Assembly: GCA_035707965.1 (NCBI GenBank)
Contig: DASSTJ010000145.1
Location: 1 to 28,411 of the forward strand
DNA from: DASSTJ01 sp035707965
Lineage (GTDB): Bacteria; Actinomycetota; Actinomycetes; Actinomycetales; Angustibacteraceae
DNA length: 28,411 nucleotides
Direction of reading: 5' to 3'
The notes beneath the pieces are model-generated. The model was not told where the DNA came from. It did not search any database and saw nothing but the letters and a program-made list of their open reading frames with translations. The position numbers and the translations under genes were made by a program. Numbering within the stretch: position 1 is the stretch's first letter; every line of letters begins with the position of its first letter. Positions 1 to 7,704 of this stretch are shown here, piece by piece.

Positions 1-65
1 TCCTTGCCGACAGCAGACGCTCGCAGCCGATGCTGAAGGTCCGCTGAGAACGATCGACGGCGCGG

Positions 66-71
66 TAGCGT
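66..71 (+). promoter_or_regulatory. -10 element of leaderless hisN promoter
   Basis: TAGCGT fits the TANNNT -10 consensus and is followed by exactly 7 nt and then GTG at 79. An mRNA starting at that GTG would be leaderless. The same hexamer and spacing recur before the methyltransferase at 9613. The GTG at 70 overlaps the hexamer, so it is unlikely to be the start. No convincing -35 box is seen. Inferred from pattern only. Confidence 0.55.
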
Positions 72-78
72 GCCGAGC

Positions 79-870
79 GTGCCGACCTACGACGACGACC
101 TCCGCCTGGCGCACGTCATCGCCGACCAGGTCGACGGGCTCACCATGGACCGCTTCCGCGCCGCCGACCTTCGCGTCGACACGAAGCCTGATCTCACGCC
201 CGTCAGCGACGCCGACGTGAGCGCGGAAGAGCTCGTACGCAGCCAGCTCAGGCGCACCCGACCGCGCGACATGGTCATCGGCGAGGAGCTGGAGAGCACC
301 GGGCACGGGTCGCGGCGCTGGGTGGTCGACCCGATCGACGGCACCAAGAACTTCGTGCGTGGCGTCCCCGTGTGGGCCACGCTGATCGCACTGGTGGACG
401 GCGAGCAACCGGTGCTGGGCCTGGTGTCCGCACCAGCCTTGAGCCGGCGATGGTGGGCAGCCGTCGGGTCCGGCGCCTGGACCGGGCGCAGCCTGTCGGC
501 GGCGCGACAGCTGGCGGTGTCCGGCGTCTCTCGCCTGCAGGACGCCTCGCTGTCGTACTCGAGCCTGCACGGCTGGGACGAGCACGACCGCCTGCCGGCG
601 TTCCTCGACCTGACGCGGCGCTGCTGGCGCACGCGCGCTTACGGCGACTTCTGGTCGTACATGCTCGTGGCGGAGGGCGCGGTCGACGTGGCGTGCGAGC
701 CCGAGCTGGCCCTGCACGACATGGCCGCGCTCGTGCCGATCGTCACCGAGGCCGGCGGTCGTTTCACCAGCCTCGACGGCCGGCCCGGTCCGTGGGGCGG
801 CAACGCGCTGGCCAGCAACGGCACCCTCCACGACGAGGTGCTTGCCCTCCTCGGCACGACCGCCGGCTAG
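79..870 (+). CDS. hisN: Histidinol-phosphatase, inositol monophosphatase-like family
   Basis: A 263-aa protein of the Mg-dependent inositol monophosphatase fold. The metal-site motifs are present in order: GEE near residues 68-70, DPIDGT at about 84-89, and a C-terminal ALHDMAA segment in place of the usual WD.AA. The length is normal for actinobacterial HisN, which removes phosphate from histidinol phosphate in histidine biosynthesis. The start at GTG 79 is chosen because a -10-like TAGCGT lies 7 nt upstream, giving a leaderless gene; GTG 70 is the alternative. It converges on the MFS gene at 936. Family membership is secure. The exact substrate (histidinol phosphate rather than another inositol- or nucleotide-type phosphate) is inferred from the strong resemblance to actinobacterial HisN. 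Confidence 0.85.
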   Translation: MPTYDDDLRLAHVIADQVDGLTMDRFRAADLRVDTKPDLTPVSDADVSAEELVRSQLRRTRPRDMVIGEELESTGHGSRRWVVDPIDGTKNFVRGVPVWATLIALVDGEQPVLGLVSAPALSRRWWAAVGSGAWTGRSLSAARQLAVSGVSRLQDASLSYSSLHGWDEHDRLPAFLDLTRRCWRTRAYGDFWSYMLVAEGAVDVACEPELALHDMAALVPIVTEAGGRFTSLDGRPGPWGGNALASNGTLHDEVLALLGTTAG

Positions 871-930
871 CCCCGTTTCGCGCGGATCGGGGCACTATCG
901 CGCCGGCCCGTGCCCCGTTTCGCGCGAAAC
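870..930. repeat. Intergenic palindromic element between convergent genes
   Basis: The gap between the hisN stop and the MFS stop is filled with inverted repeats. GCCCCG (870-875) pairs with CGGGGC (888-893). CGGGGCAC (888-895) pairs with GTGCCCCG (910-917). These are followed by a perfect 14-base palindrome, GTTTCGCGCGAAAC (917-930). A related copy lies at 23349-23420, also butting onto a minus-strand stop codon. Position and structure suggest a bidirectional terminator, although no T-tract follows. The shared core points to a dispersed repeat family. Confidence 0.6.
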
Positions 931-935
931 GCAGG

Positions 936-2276
936 TCAGGGTTCGGCCGGCTGATGGCCCGGCTCGTCAGGTCGCTGCTGACCGGGAGCGTGCCGGCCCG
1001 TCACGACGTCCTCGGCCGTGCCGCCGTCCGTGCGTCGAAGGCTGCGCACGCTGCCGCTGGCGAGCGCCGCGACCGTGGCGAGGACGACGAGCACGGCCGC
1101 TCCCGTGAGCGTGTCCTCGAGGCCCACCTGGCCAGCGACCGGGCCGACGAGCATCTCCCCCACCGGGATCGCGACGAACGAGCCCACCGCGTCGTAGGAG
1201 TAGACCCGCGCGAGCCGGTCCGCCGGCACGTTCTGCTGCAGCGAGACGTCCCAGGCCACGCCGAACTGCTCGATCGCGATGCCGTCGAGCAGCAGCACCG
1301 CGGCGAGCACCAGCGGGCGCGGTGCGTGGGCCAGCACGAGCAGCGGAGCCGCCGTCAGGGCTGTCAGCGCGACGCCGTAGCGCAGTGCGTGGCGGGGCTG
1401 CCATCGCAGCGCGATGAGCCCACCCACCACCATGCCGAGGGTCTGCACGGCCAGCACGAAGCCCCACGTGCGGCGGCCGAACGTGTCGTCGGCGACGGCC
1501 GGCCCGAGCACGGCGATGCCTCCGGTGAGGGCCGCGTTGACCACCATGAACTGCAGGACGACGACCCAGACCCACGTCCGGCGCGTGAACTCGCCCCACC
1601 CCTCCCGCAGCTGTCGCCAGGTGCTCGGCTCGTCGGTCCCCGCATGCCGCACGTCTGGCACCCGGATGCGCGAGAAGAAGATCCCTGACGCAGCGAACAT
1701 GGCCGCGTCCACAGCGATGCCCCACCCGGGGCCGACCCCGGCGACCAGCACGCCGCCGACGGCCGTCCCACCGACGAGAGCCGTGTTGGTGGAGAGCCTC
1801 AGCAGCGCGTTCGCCTGTCGCACCAGCCGTTCAGGCACGGTCTGCGGCGTCAACGCGGCCGCGGCCGGGAACGCCATGGCCGACACCGCGCCGTTGACCG
1901 CCCCGAGCACGACGAGAAGCGGGACGGTGGCTGCCCCCGTGAGCACCAGCGCGGCGACCATGCCCTGGGTCAGCGCGGCAGCGGCGCACGACGCGGTCAG
2001 CACCACGGCGCGCGGCAGCCGGTCGGCCACCACGCCGCCGAAGAGCAGCAGCGCCACGTTCGCGACCGAACGTGCACCGACCACCCAGCCGAGGTCGGTG
2101 ACCGAGCCGGTCAGGTCCAGCACCGCGAACGCCAGCGCGATGGGAGCGACCGCGTTGCCGAGGTAGCTGGCAGAGCGGCCGCTGATCAGCCACCGGAAGG
2201 CGCCGTGCCGCAACGGTTCACCGGCGCCGGACTGGGCGTCGACGGCGCCGTCGGACGTCGGTGAGGCACTGGGCAC
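936..2276 (-). CDS. MFS exporter, EntS-like (MFS_3 type)
   Basis: A 446-aa membrane protein with about 12 hydrophobic helices. After a hydrophilic N-terminus of about 25 residues, the opening segment (FRWLISGRSASYLGNAVAPIA) and the following GGVVADRLPR loop are typical of the enterobactin-exporter-like MFS group, which exports siderophores or drugs using the proton gradient. The substrate cannot be read from the sequence. The GTG start at 2276 is supported by TAGAGT (a -10-like hexamer) 6 nt upstream and no Shine-Dalgarno, a leaderless layout. It lies downstream of secDF on the same strand, separated by a strong hairpin, so it is probably transcribed separately. It ends against the palindromic element at 870-930. 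Confidence 0.85.
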   Translation of the reverse strand: MPSASPTSDGAVDAQSGAGEPLRHGAFRWLISGRSASYLGNAVAPIALAFAVLDLTGSVTDLGWVVGARSVANVALLLFGGVVADRLPRAVVLTASCAAAALTQGMVAALVLTGAATVPLLVVLGAVNGAVSAMAFPAAAALTPQTVPERLVRQANALLRLSTNTALVGGTAVGGVLVAGVGPGWGIAVDAAMFAASGIFFSRIRVPDVRHAGTDEPSTWRQLREGWGEFTRRTWVWVVVLQFMVVNAALTGGIAVLGPAVADDTFGRRTWGFVLAVQTLGMVVGGLIALRWQPRHALRYGVALTALTAAPLLVLAHAPRPLVLAAVLLLDGIAIEQFGVAWDVSLQQNVPADRLARVYSYDAVGSFVAIPVGEMLVGPVAGQVGLEDTLTGAAVLVVLATVAALASGSVRSLRRTDGGTAEDVVTGRHAPGQQRPDEPGHQPAEP

Positions 2277-2282
2277 CGACGG

Positions 2283-2288
2283 ACTCTA
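2283..2288 (-). promoter_or_regulatory. -10 element of leaderless MFS promoter
   Basis: On the minus strand TAGAGT is followed by 6 nt (CCGTCG) and GTG at 2276. It matches TANNNT and the spacing of the other leaderless starts in the window. Confidence 0.5.
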
Positions 2289-2330
2289 CGGCGCCGGCCG
2301 GCGTCCCGTCGTCCGAGTAAGGACCCGCCC

Positions 2331-2367
2331 CCCCACGCGCACCTTCGTCGGAAGAGTGCGCGTGGGG
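2331..2367 (-). terminator. Strong hairpin behind secDF
   Basis: CCCCACGCGCAC (2331-2342) pairs perfectly with GTGCGCGTGGGG (2356-2367). An inner CTTC/GAAG stem closes a four-base loop, with one bulged A. It sits a few bases beyond the secDF stop and before the MFS promoter, as expected of a terminator for secDF. There is no T-run, only a G-rich tail. Confidence 0.6.
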
Positions 2368-2373
2368 CGAGCG

Positions 2374-4941
2374 TCAGACCACGGCGCCGCTGTCGGCCGC
2401 GTTCCGACGGCGGCGCGCCTCCTTGGCCGCCTTCTCGCTCTCGCGCGAGCGCGGCGCCGGACCGGGCCACCGCCGCTCGAGCTCGACGGCCAAGGGGGAC
2501 GCCGTGAAGACGGTCGACCCCGTGCCGGCGACGATGCCGACGAGCAGCGCCACCGCGAAGTCGGTGAGCGAGTCGCCACCGAGCACGGCCAGCGCCGCCA
2601 GGATGGCGAGCGCGCCGATACCGGTGTTCACCGTGCGCGGGATCGTCTGCAGGATGGCGTCGTTCGTCACCTTGCCGAACGGCAGCTTGTACTGCAACGA
2701 CCTGTTCTCACGCACTCGGTCGAACACCACCACCGTGTCGTTGACCGAGTAGCCGATCACGGTCAGCAGCGCCGCCAGGAAGACGCCGTCGACCGGCTTG
2801 CCGAGCCAGGCGAACAGCCCGACGACGATGGCGAGGTCCTGGAACATCGCGACGACGGCCGATACGGCGAACGTCCAGCGGAACCGGTACGCGAGGTACG
2901 CCAGCTGTGCCAGGAGCGCGATGCCGAGGGCGATGAGCGCCTTGGTCCGCAGCTCATCGCCGAGGCTGGGCCCGATGAGCTCGTCACGGACGACGGACGT
3001 CTCGCCACCGATCGAGCCGATGGCTTCGCGCACTGCTGCGATGTCGGCGTTGTCGAGCCCGGAGTCGCGCACGGTGATGTCGCCCTCACCGGACTCCTGC
3101 ACCACCGCGCGGGGGAAGCCGGCGTCGGACACGGCCTGACGCGCGTCGTCGACGGCCACCTGCTGCGTCGTGGAGAGCTCGACCAGCCGGCCACCGGTGA
3201 ACTCGACACCGAGGTTGAGGCCACGCACGCCGATGCCGACCAGCGACACCAGCACCAGCAGGCTGCTGACCGCCAGCCAGAGGCGCCGGCGTCCCATGAG
3301 GTCGGGCTGTCGGCGCTCGAGCCACTGACGCACCCGGCCGGTCGAGCCGAGGCCCGACAGCATGGGCCGCTTGCCGATGGCGCGACGCGACACCACGAAC
3401 TCGGCGAGCACCCGCGTGACGAGCAGTGCCGACACCAACGAGGCGAGCACGCCGATGGTCAGCGTGACGCCGAAACCCCGCACCGGTCCGGACGCCAGGA
3501 AGAACAGCAGTGCGGCCGCCAGCAGCGTCGTGACGTTGGAGTCGAGGATGGCGCTCCACGCGCGCGAGAAGCCCGTGATGAGGGACGACTGCAGGTTCTG
3601 GGCGAAGGCCGCCTTGCCGCGTGGGCCCGGCACAGGCGGGGCGGCGTACTCCTCGCGTGCTCGTTCGAAGACGAGCACGTTCGCGTCGACCGCCATGCCG
3701 ATGGCCAGCACGAAGCCCGCGAGACCGGGCAGGGTCAACGTCGCCCCCAGCGTGACGAGGGCGGCGTACGAGATGACGGCGTAGCCCGCCAGCGCGATCG
3801 TCGCCATCAGGCCGACGAGGCGGTAGATCACCGTGATGAAGATCGCCGTGATGGCCACACCGAGCAGACCCGCCTTCCAGGAGGCGTCGATCGCGTCGGC
3901 GCCGAGAGTGGGGCCGACGGTGCGCTGCTCGATGACGTGCACCGGCAGGGGCAGAGCGCCGCCCTTGACCAGCGCGGCGAGGTCGCCGGCCGACTCGGCG
4001 TCGAAGTTGCCCGTGATCTGGGTCGACCCCCCGGGGATGCCCTGACCGCACGGGATCTCAGGGCTCACCTGCGGGCTCGAGATGACGTCGTCGTCCAGCA
4101 TGATCGCGACGCGCCGCTGGGGGTCTCCGGGCGCGGCGCAGCTGGCCTCCGCCGTGAGCGCGCCCCACGCCTTGCCGCCTGCGCCCGTGAAGTCGATCGT
4201 CACGAACCAGCCCGGTCCCTGCTGCGGGTCGGTGCCGGCCTCGGCGCCCTTGACACCCTCACCGGTGAGCGCTGCCGGGCCGATCTGGATCGGCTGGCCG
4301 TCCTCGTCGAGCACGTGCCGGGCCCCGGTCGGGTCGGCCTTGTCGTCGGTCGTTGCCGGGTCGTCGGTTGCCGAGGGATCGGCGGTCGCGGAGCCGGTGG
4401 CCGAGCCGGATGACGCAGGGCTGGCCGACGCGGTGGCGGTCGGCTGGTCGGTCGGCTGCCCCGACGGCGCTGCGCTGGGCCCGTCCGTCGGGGTGGCGTC
4501 GTCGTCCGCCTCCGTCACCTTGGTGGGGTCGCCGGGGCCGGAGACGGGGTGGAAGCTCAGCTGGGCGGTCCGGCCCAGCACGTCGGCCGCCTCGGAGGGA
4601 TCCTGCAGACCCGGCAGCTCGACGACGATGCGCCGCTCCCCCGACCGCACGAGGGTCGGCTCGGCGACGCCGAGGGCGTCGACCCGGCGGCGCAGCACCT
4701 CGAGCGCGCGCTGGGTCGACTCGGCGTTGGCCTTGACCGTCGGTGAGTCCTGAGCCTGCAGCACGATCTGCGTGCCGCCACGCAGGTCGAGCCCGAGCTT
4801 GGGGTCGATCAGGATCGAGGCGAGTGTGGCCGCGACGAGCACGCCGAGGGCGAGCAGAGCCAGCAGCTTGGGGTGCTTGGACCGGGCGCCGCCCGCGCGG
4901 CGCTCGACAGGTGGCGGGGACGACGGTGTGCGCGATGCCAT
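2374..4941 (-). CDS. secDF: Fused protein translocase subunit SecD-SecF
   Basis: An 855-aa fusion of SecD and SecF, the RND-like membrane subunits that use the proton gradient to help pull secreted proteins through SecYEG. The SecD half begins with a TM helix (about 25-45) and the signature GLDLRGG (50-56), and its TM4 region contains AIGMAVDANVLVFER. The SecF half carries GVEFTGG at about residue 580 and IGYSVNDTVVVFDRVREN. An acidic, Pro/Ser/Thr/Ala-rich stretch of about 60 residues (roughly 145-205) interrupts the first periplasmic region, probably as a flexible extracytoplasmic linker. Most actinobacterial secD and secF are separate genes next to yajC. Fused orphan copies are known (for example in Streptomyces), so this may be a second set. 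ATG 4941 has a weak AGAGG upstream. Bases 4942-5115 hold no gene, only a small hairpin at 4974-4988. Confidence 0.95.
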   Translation of the reverse strand: MASRTPSSPPPVERRAGGARSKHPKLLALLALGVLVAATLASILIDPKLGLDLRGGTQIVLQAQDSPTVKANAESTQRALEVLRRRVDALGVAEPTLVRSGERRIVVELPGLQDPSEAADVLGRTAQLSFHPVSGPGDPTKVTEADDDATPTDGPSAAPSGQPTDQPTATASASPASSGSATGSATADPSATDDPATTDDKADPTGARHVLDEDGQPIQIGPAALTGEGVKGAEAGTDPQQGPGWFVTIDFTGAGGKAWGALTAEASCAAPGDPQRRVAIMLDDDVISSPQVSPEIPCGQGIPGGSTQITGNFDAESAGDLAALVKGGALPLPVHVIEQRTVGPTLGADAIDASWKAGLLGVAITAIFITVIYRLVGLMATIALAGYAVISYAALVTLGATLTLPGLAGFVLAIGMAVDANVLVFERAREEYAAPPVPGPRGKAAFAQNLQSSLITGFSRAWSAILDSNVTTLLAAALLFFLASGPVRGFGVTLTIGVLASLVSALLVTRVLAEFVVSRRAIGKRPMLSGLGSTGRVRQWLERRQPDLMGRRRLWLAVSSLLVLVSLVGIGVRGLNLGVEFTGGRLVELSTTQQVAVDDARQAVSDAGFPRAVVQESGEGDITVRDSGLDNADIAAVREAIGSIGGETSVVRDELIGPSLGDELRTKALIALGIALLAQLAYLAYRFRWTFAVSAVVAMFQDLAIVVGLFAWLGKPVDGVFLAALLTVIGYSVNDTVVVFDRVRENRSLQYKLPFGKVTNDAILQTIPRTVNTGIGALAILAALAVLGGDSLTDFAVALLVGIVAGTGSTVFTASPLAVELERRWPGPAPRSRESEKAAKEARRRRNAADSGAVV

Positions 4942-5115
4942 GGGGGCCTCTCGGAGGGAGGTCCACCGCGAGGCGCGACCCCGTCGCGAGGACGGCGCCG
5001 ACGACGGCTGCGACGGGGCGCCGATGGAGAAGGCGCGCTCCGGCTCAGGGCCCGCGGTGGAGGCAGGGGTGGAGGGGGACGGACAGGGGCGGACGGCGGA
5101 CCGGTGAAGACCCGG

Positions 5116-5646
5116 TCAGGCCGTCGGCGGCGCCCGGCTGTCGGTCGCCCCAGACCCGGCCGCGGCACGGAGGTCACGGGAGGCACACGTGAGGACGACC
5201 ACGGCACCGGGCGCAGGCAGCGTGGTGGACGTCGGCAGCGAGCCGGTCACCGGACCGTGCCCGGCGACGTGGCTGCCGAGCACCTCGGCGACGGCGCCGT
5301 CGTTCCCGGTGGCCTGGAGGACCGCTCGCGAGGAGCCGGCGCGCGCGGCAGGGTGCGACGCTCCGGGGCGCGACGCGGCGGGGGCGGCCAGCGCGGAGGT
5401 CCCGCCCTGGTCGCCTCGTTGGGCACGTCGTCCGGTGTGGCCGACGGCGATCGCCCCGGTGACGCCACCGGTCGACGCGACCGAGCCCACGAGTGCGTTG
5501 GCCGGTCGGGCGACGGCGGGGCTCGGGACCAGCAGGGTGGCCAGTGCGGCGAACGCCGCCACCACCAGGACGCCGGAGCGGCGCAGCCTGTCCCAGCCGG
5601 GACGTCCGCGGTCGACGCCGACGCGCAGGTGCCGCGCTGGCTCCAT
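5116..5646 (-). CDS. Hypothetical secreted protein
   Basis: I do not recognise this 176-aa protein. It has a basic N-terminus, a hydrophobic core (about residues 25-40) and a signal-peptidase-like AVA-RP site near residue 46, so it is probably exported. The remainder is Ala/Gly/Ser/Pro/Thr-rich with no visible domain, and only one cysteine (in VVVLTCASRD) near the end. Third-position G/C bias in this frame is strong, and the competing plus-strand frame looks like a shadow. ATG 5646 is preceded by a GGGGA purine run; a longer reading from GTG 5697 has no ribosome site. It lies 174 nt upstream of secDF on the same strand and may share its transcript. Its divergent neighbour is the S4 gene. Confidence 0.6.
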   Translation of the reverse strand: MEPARHLRVGVDRGRPGWDRLRRSGVLVVAAFAALATLLVPSPAVARPANALVGSVASTGGVTGAIAVGHTGRRAQRGDQGGTSALAAPAASRPGASHPAARAGSSRAVLQATGNDGAVAEVLGSHVAGHGPVTGSLPTSTTLPAPGAVVVLTCASRDLRAAAGSGATDSRAPPTA

Positions 5647-5723
5647 GCCGTCGTCCCCGATCTCCGTCTGGCGCCCCGGCCGTGATGGACCGGTCACAAA
5701 GAACCAAGGGTACCAACGCCTGA

Positions 5724-5729
5724 CATGAT
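5724..5729 (+). promoter_or_regulatory. -10-like element of leaderless S4 gene
   Basis: CATGAT is followed by 6 nt (CGAGTC) and GTG at 5736. The identical hexamer and spacing precede GTG 5995 of the next gene. No Shine-Dalgarno is present. Confidence 0.4.
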
Positions 5730-5735
5730 CGAGTC

Positions 5736-5951
5736 GTGACCGACGTGCGAGAGGTGCCGGTGCGAGACGACGGCATCCGCCTGGGACAGCTGCTCAAGCT
5801 CGCCGACCTCGCGGAGTCCGGCACCGACGCGAAGGCGCTGCTGCTCGAGGGCCTGGTGGAGGTCAACGGCGAGGTCGAGACGCGCCGAGGTCGGCAGCTG
5901 CGCCGCGGGGACGTCGTCCAGGTCGGCCGCCAGGTCACCCGGTTGGTGTAG
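5736..5951 (+). CDS. Small S4-domain RNA-binding protein (YbcJ-like)
   Basis: A 71-aa protein consisting almost entirely of one S4 domain. It contains IRLGQLLKLADLA, then the loop LVEVNGEVETRRGRQLRRGD and a final VVQVGRQV strand. This matches the stand-alone S4 proteins related to E. coli YbcJ, which are thought to bind structured RNA; the cellular target is not established. The GTG start at 5736 has no ribosome site but has a -10-like hexamer 6 nt upstream, suggesting a leaderless message. The next gene's predicted promoter begins 31 nt after its stop, so the two genes may be transcribed independently. Confidence 0.85.
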   Translation: MTDVREVPVRDDGIRLGQLLKLADLAESGTDAKALLLEGLVEVNGEVETRRGRQLRRGDVVQVGRQVTRLV

Positions 5952-5982
5952 GCCCCTCTGCCGCCGCGGCGGTCGCATGTCG

Positions 5983-5988
5983 CATGAT
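5983..5988 (+). promoter_or_regulatory. -10-like element of leaderless phosphatase gene
   Basis: CATGAT, then 6 nt (CTGACC), then GTG 5995. This duplicates the layout before the S4 gene and argues against the ATG at 5977, which would lie upstream of the hexamer. Confidence 0.4.
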
Positions 5989-5994
5989 CTGACC

Positions 5995-7266
5995 GTGCCC
6001 AACCGCCAGGTCCACGACCTCCGCCGGCTCGCCGCCGTCCAGCGCAGCCAGCTGCTCGACACACCGCCGGACGAGCCGTTCGACCGCCTGGCGACCCTGG
6101 CGCGCGACCTGATGCAGTGCAAGGTGGCGCTGGTCACCGTCGTCGACTCTCGCCGGTCGTACTGGAAAGCGCGGATCGGCGTCGACCACCTGCCCGACAA
6201 CCGGCCCGAGCACCTCGTTCCCGTGTCCTTCAGCCAGTACGTCGTGGACGAGCGAGGCCCGGTGCTCGTCAGCGACACGCGTCACGATCCCCGCACGCGG
6301 GACAACCCGTCGGTCGCGGACATGCACATCGGCGCCTGGGCGGGCTACCCGGTGCTCTCGCCGGACGGCCAGGTGCTGGGGTCGCTCAGCGTGATGGACG
6401 ACAAGCCACGCGAGTGGACGGACCGCGACCGCGAGGTGCTCGCCACGCTGGCGCGCTCGGCGAGCACCGAGGTCGGTCTGCGCATGGCCATGGCCGACGC
6501 CCAACGGGCTGCCGAGCGGGCCCGCCGGCTCGCCGACCGGTCCGCCCACATGGCGCTGGTGCTGCAGCGCAGCATGCTCACGCAGCCGTCGGTGCCCGAC
6601 TACGTCGACGTCGCGGTCCGCTACCAGCCCGCCGCCGAGCTCAGCCAGGTGGGCGGCGACTGGTACGACGCGTTCACGGAGCCGGACGGCTCGACGGTGA
6701 TCGTGATCGGGGACGTGTGCGGGCACGACATCGACGCGGCCGCCATGATGGGACAGCTGCGCAGTCTCGTGCGGGGCAGCTGCTACGACCGCGCGGACTC
6801 TCCCGCGCAGGTGCTGGCGCACGTGGACCACGCCATCCGCGGCCTCGAGATCGACGTCATCGCGACGGCGCTCATCGCCCGGATCGACCCGGACACCCGC
6901 GCGGACGGCACGCGGATGCTGCGCTGGTCGAGCGCCGGCCACCCGCCGGCGCTGGTCCTCAGCGCGGACGGCACGACGACGCTGCTCGACGCGCCTCCCG
7001 AGCTGCTGCTGGGCATCGACCCGGACACCGCCCGCTCGGACCACGAGGTGAGCCTGGCCCAGGGCGACACGCTGCTGCTCTACACCGACGGTCTGGTGGA
7101 GCGTCCAGACCGCACGATCGTCGAGGGGCTGGCCGAGCTGGCGGACGTGCTGGCGACGCTCGGCGCCGTGCCGCTGGACGACGTGTGCTCCTCCGTCCTG
7201 GCCGCGTCGGTCGACGCCGACGCGCGCGACGACGTGGCTCTGGTCGCAGTTCGCAACCGTGGATAG
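5995..7266 (+). CDS. GAF-domain PP2C (SpoIIE-type) serine phosphatase
   Basis: A 423-aa soluble two-domain protein. An N-terminal GAF sensor domain (about residues 15-165, including PVSFSQYVVD and GSLSVMDDKPREWTDRD) is followed by a short helical linker and a PP2C/SpoIIE phosphatase domain (about 200-420). The phosphatase domain has GGDWYDAF near 219-226, GDVCGHDIDAAAMM, LLLYTDGLVERPD and the final RDDVALVAVR. The aspartates of these motifs bind the two catalytic metals in the family. Such enzymes dephosphorylate STAS anti-sigma-factor antagonists, and one is encoded 40 nt downstream, so the pair probably forms a partner-switch. GTG 5995 is preferred as a leaderless start; ATG 5977 would add six residues. 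The GAF ligand is unknown. No matching anti-sigma kinase is in the window. Confidence 0.9.
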   Translation: MPNRQVHDLRRLAAVQRSQLLDTPPDEPFDRLATLARDLMQCKVALVTVVDSRRSYWKARIGVDHLPDNRPEHLVPVSFSQYVVDERGPVLVSDTRHDPRTRDNPSVADMHIGAWAGYPVLSPDGQVLGSLSVMDDKPREWTDRDREVLATLARSASTEVGLRMAMADAQRAAERARRLADRSAHMALVLQRSMLTQPSVPDYVDVAVRYQPAAELSQVGGDWYDAFTEPDGSTVIVIGDVCGHDIDAAAMMGQLRSLVRGSCYDRADSPAQVLAHVDHAIRGLEIDVIATALIARIDPDTRADGTRMLRWSSAGHPPALVLSADGTTTLLDAPPELLLGIDPDTARSDHEVSLAQGDTLLLYTDGLVERPDRTIVEGLAELADVLATLGAVPLDDVCSSVLAASVDADARDDVALVAVRNRG

Positions 7267-7306
7267 AGTCTGCGCAGGCAGCGGCGAGATGGACGGGAGG
7301 ATCACG

Positions 7307-7693
7307 ATGACAGGCGACACCTCGGCACCGCACCCCACGGCGACCGACGGCCTGGAGCCGTTCGCCGGTGACGTGAGCGTCTTCTTCGACCCCACGCACA
7401 CCTTGATCCTCCTGCGCGGCGACATCGACCTGGCCGTGGCCGCCGACCTGGAGGACGCCGGCCGTGACGCCATCGACGCCAAGGCGCCCATCATCGCCGA
7501 CGTCCGGGCGGTCAACCTGATCGACTCGGTCGGCATCTCGTTCCTGGTGCGCCTGGCCGCGTCCGGCAAGGAGGCCGGCACGACGGTGTCGCTGCGTGGT
7601 CCGGCCCCCCGCGTCGCCGAGCTTCTCACGCTCGTCGGCGCCAACGACCTGTTCGTCTGGGAGGACGAGGCCGCCGGCGGCGTCTCCGCCTGA
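7307..7693 (+). CDS. STAS-domain anti-sigma factor antagonist
   Basis: A 128-aa protein with a single STAS domain (about residues 25-118): strand LILLRGDIDLAVAADL, then ADVRAVNLIDSVGISFLVRL, then a C-terminal VAELLTLVGANDLF. Ser74 in IDSVG occupies the position of the serine phosphorylated by anti-sigma kinases in SpoIIAA/RsbV-type proteins. The ATG at 7307 is chosen because GGGAGG lies 6 nt upstream; an upstream GTG at 7259 would overlap the phosphatase gene and lacks such a site. It is the likely substrate of the PP2C phosphatase just before it. The sigma factor and kinase it would control are not in the window. Confidence 0.9.
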   Translation: MTGDTSAPHPTATDGLEPFAGDVSVFFDPTHTLILLRGDIDLAVAADLEDAGRDAIDAKAPIIADVRAVNLIDSVGISFLVRLAASGKEAGTTVSLRGPAPRVAELLTLVGANDLFVWEDEAAGGVSA

Positions 7694-7704
7694 CCCGCGC
7701 CGCG

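Noticed and set aside
1..47. Possible C-terminal end of an upstream plus-strand gene (frame ending LKVR at 45-47)
   Set aside because: Only 14 residues are visible and they match no family tail I recognise; any short stretch may be open by chance.
372..1688. 438-codon plus frame opposite the MFS gene and overlapping hisN
   Set aside because: Shadow frame; it spans the convergent gene ends and the palindromic element.
2356..4413. 685-codon open frame opposite secDF
   Set aside because: High-GC shadow: Arg/Asp/His/Glu-rich composition, no domains, complementary to a conserved secDF reading.
5697..5735. GTG 5697 start for the secreted protein
   Set aside because: No ribosome site; the downstream ATG 5646 gives a normal signal peptide and has a purine run upstream.
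7259..7306. Upstream GTG start of the STAS gene
   Set aside because: It would overlap the phosphatase gene, lacks a ribosome site and adds non-conserved residues; ATG 7307 has GGGAGG at the right distance.
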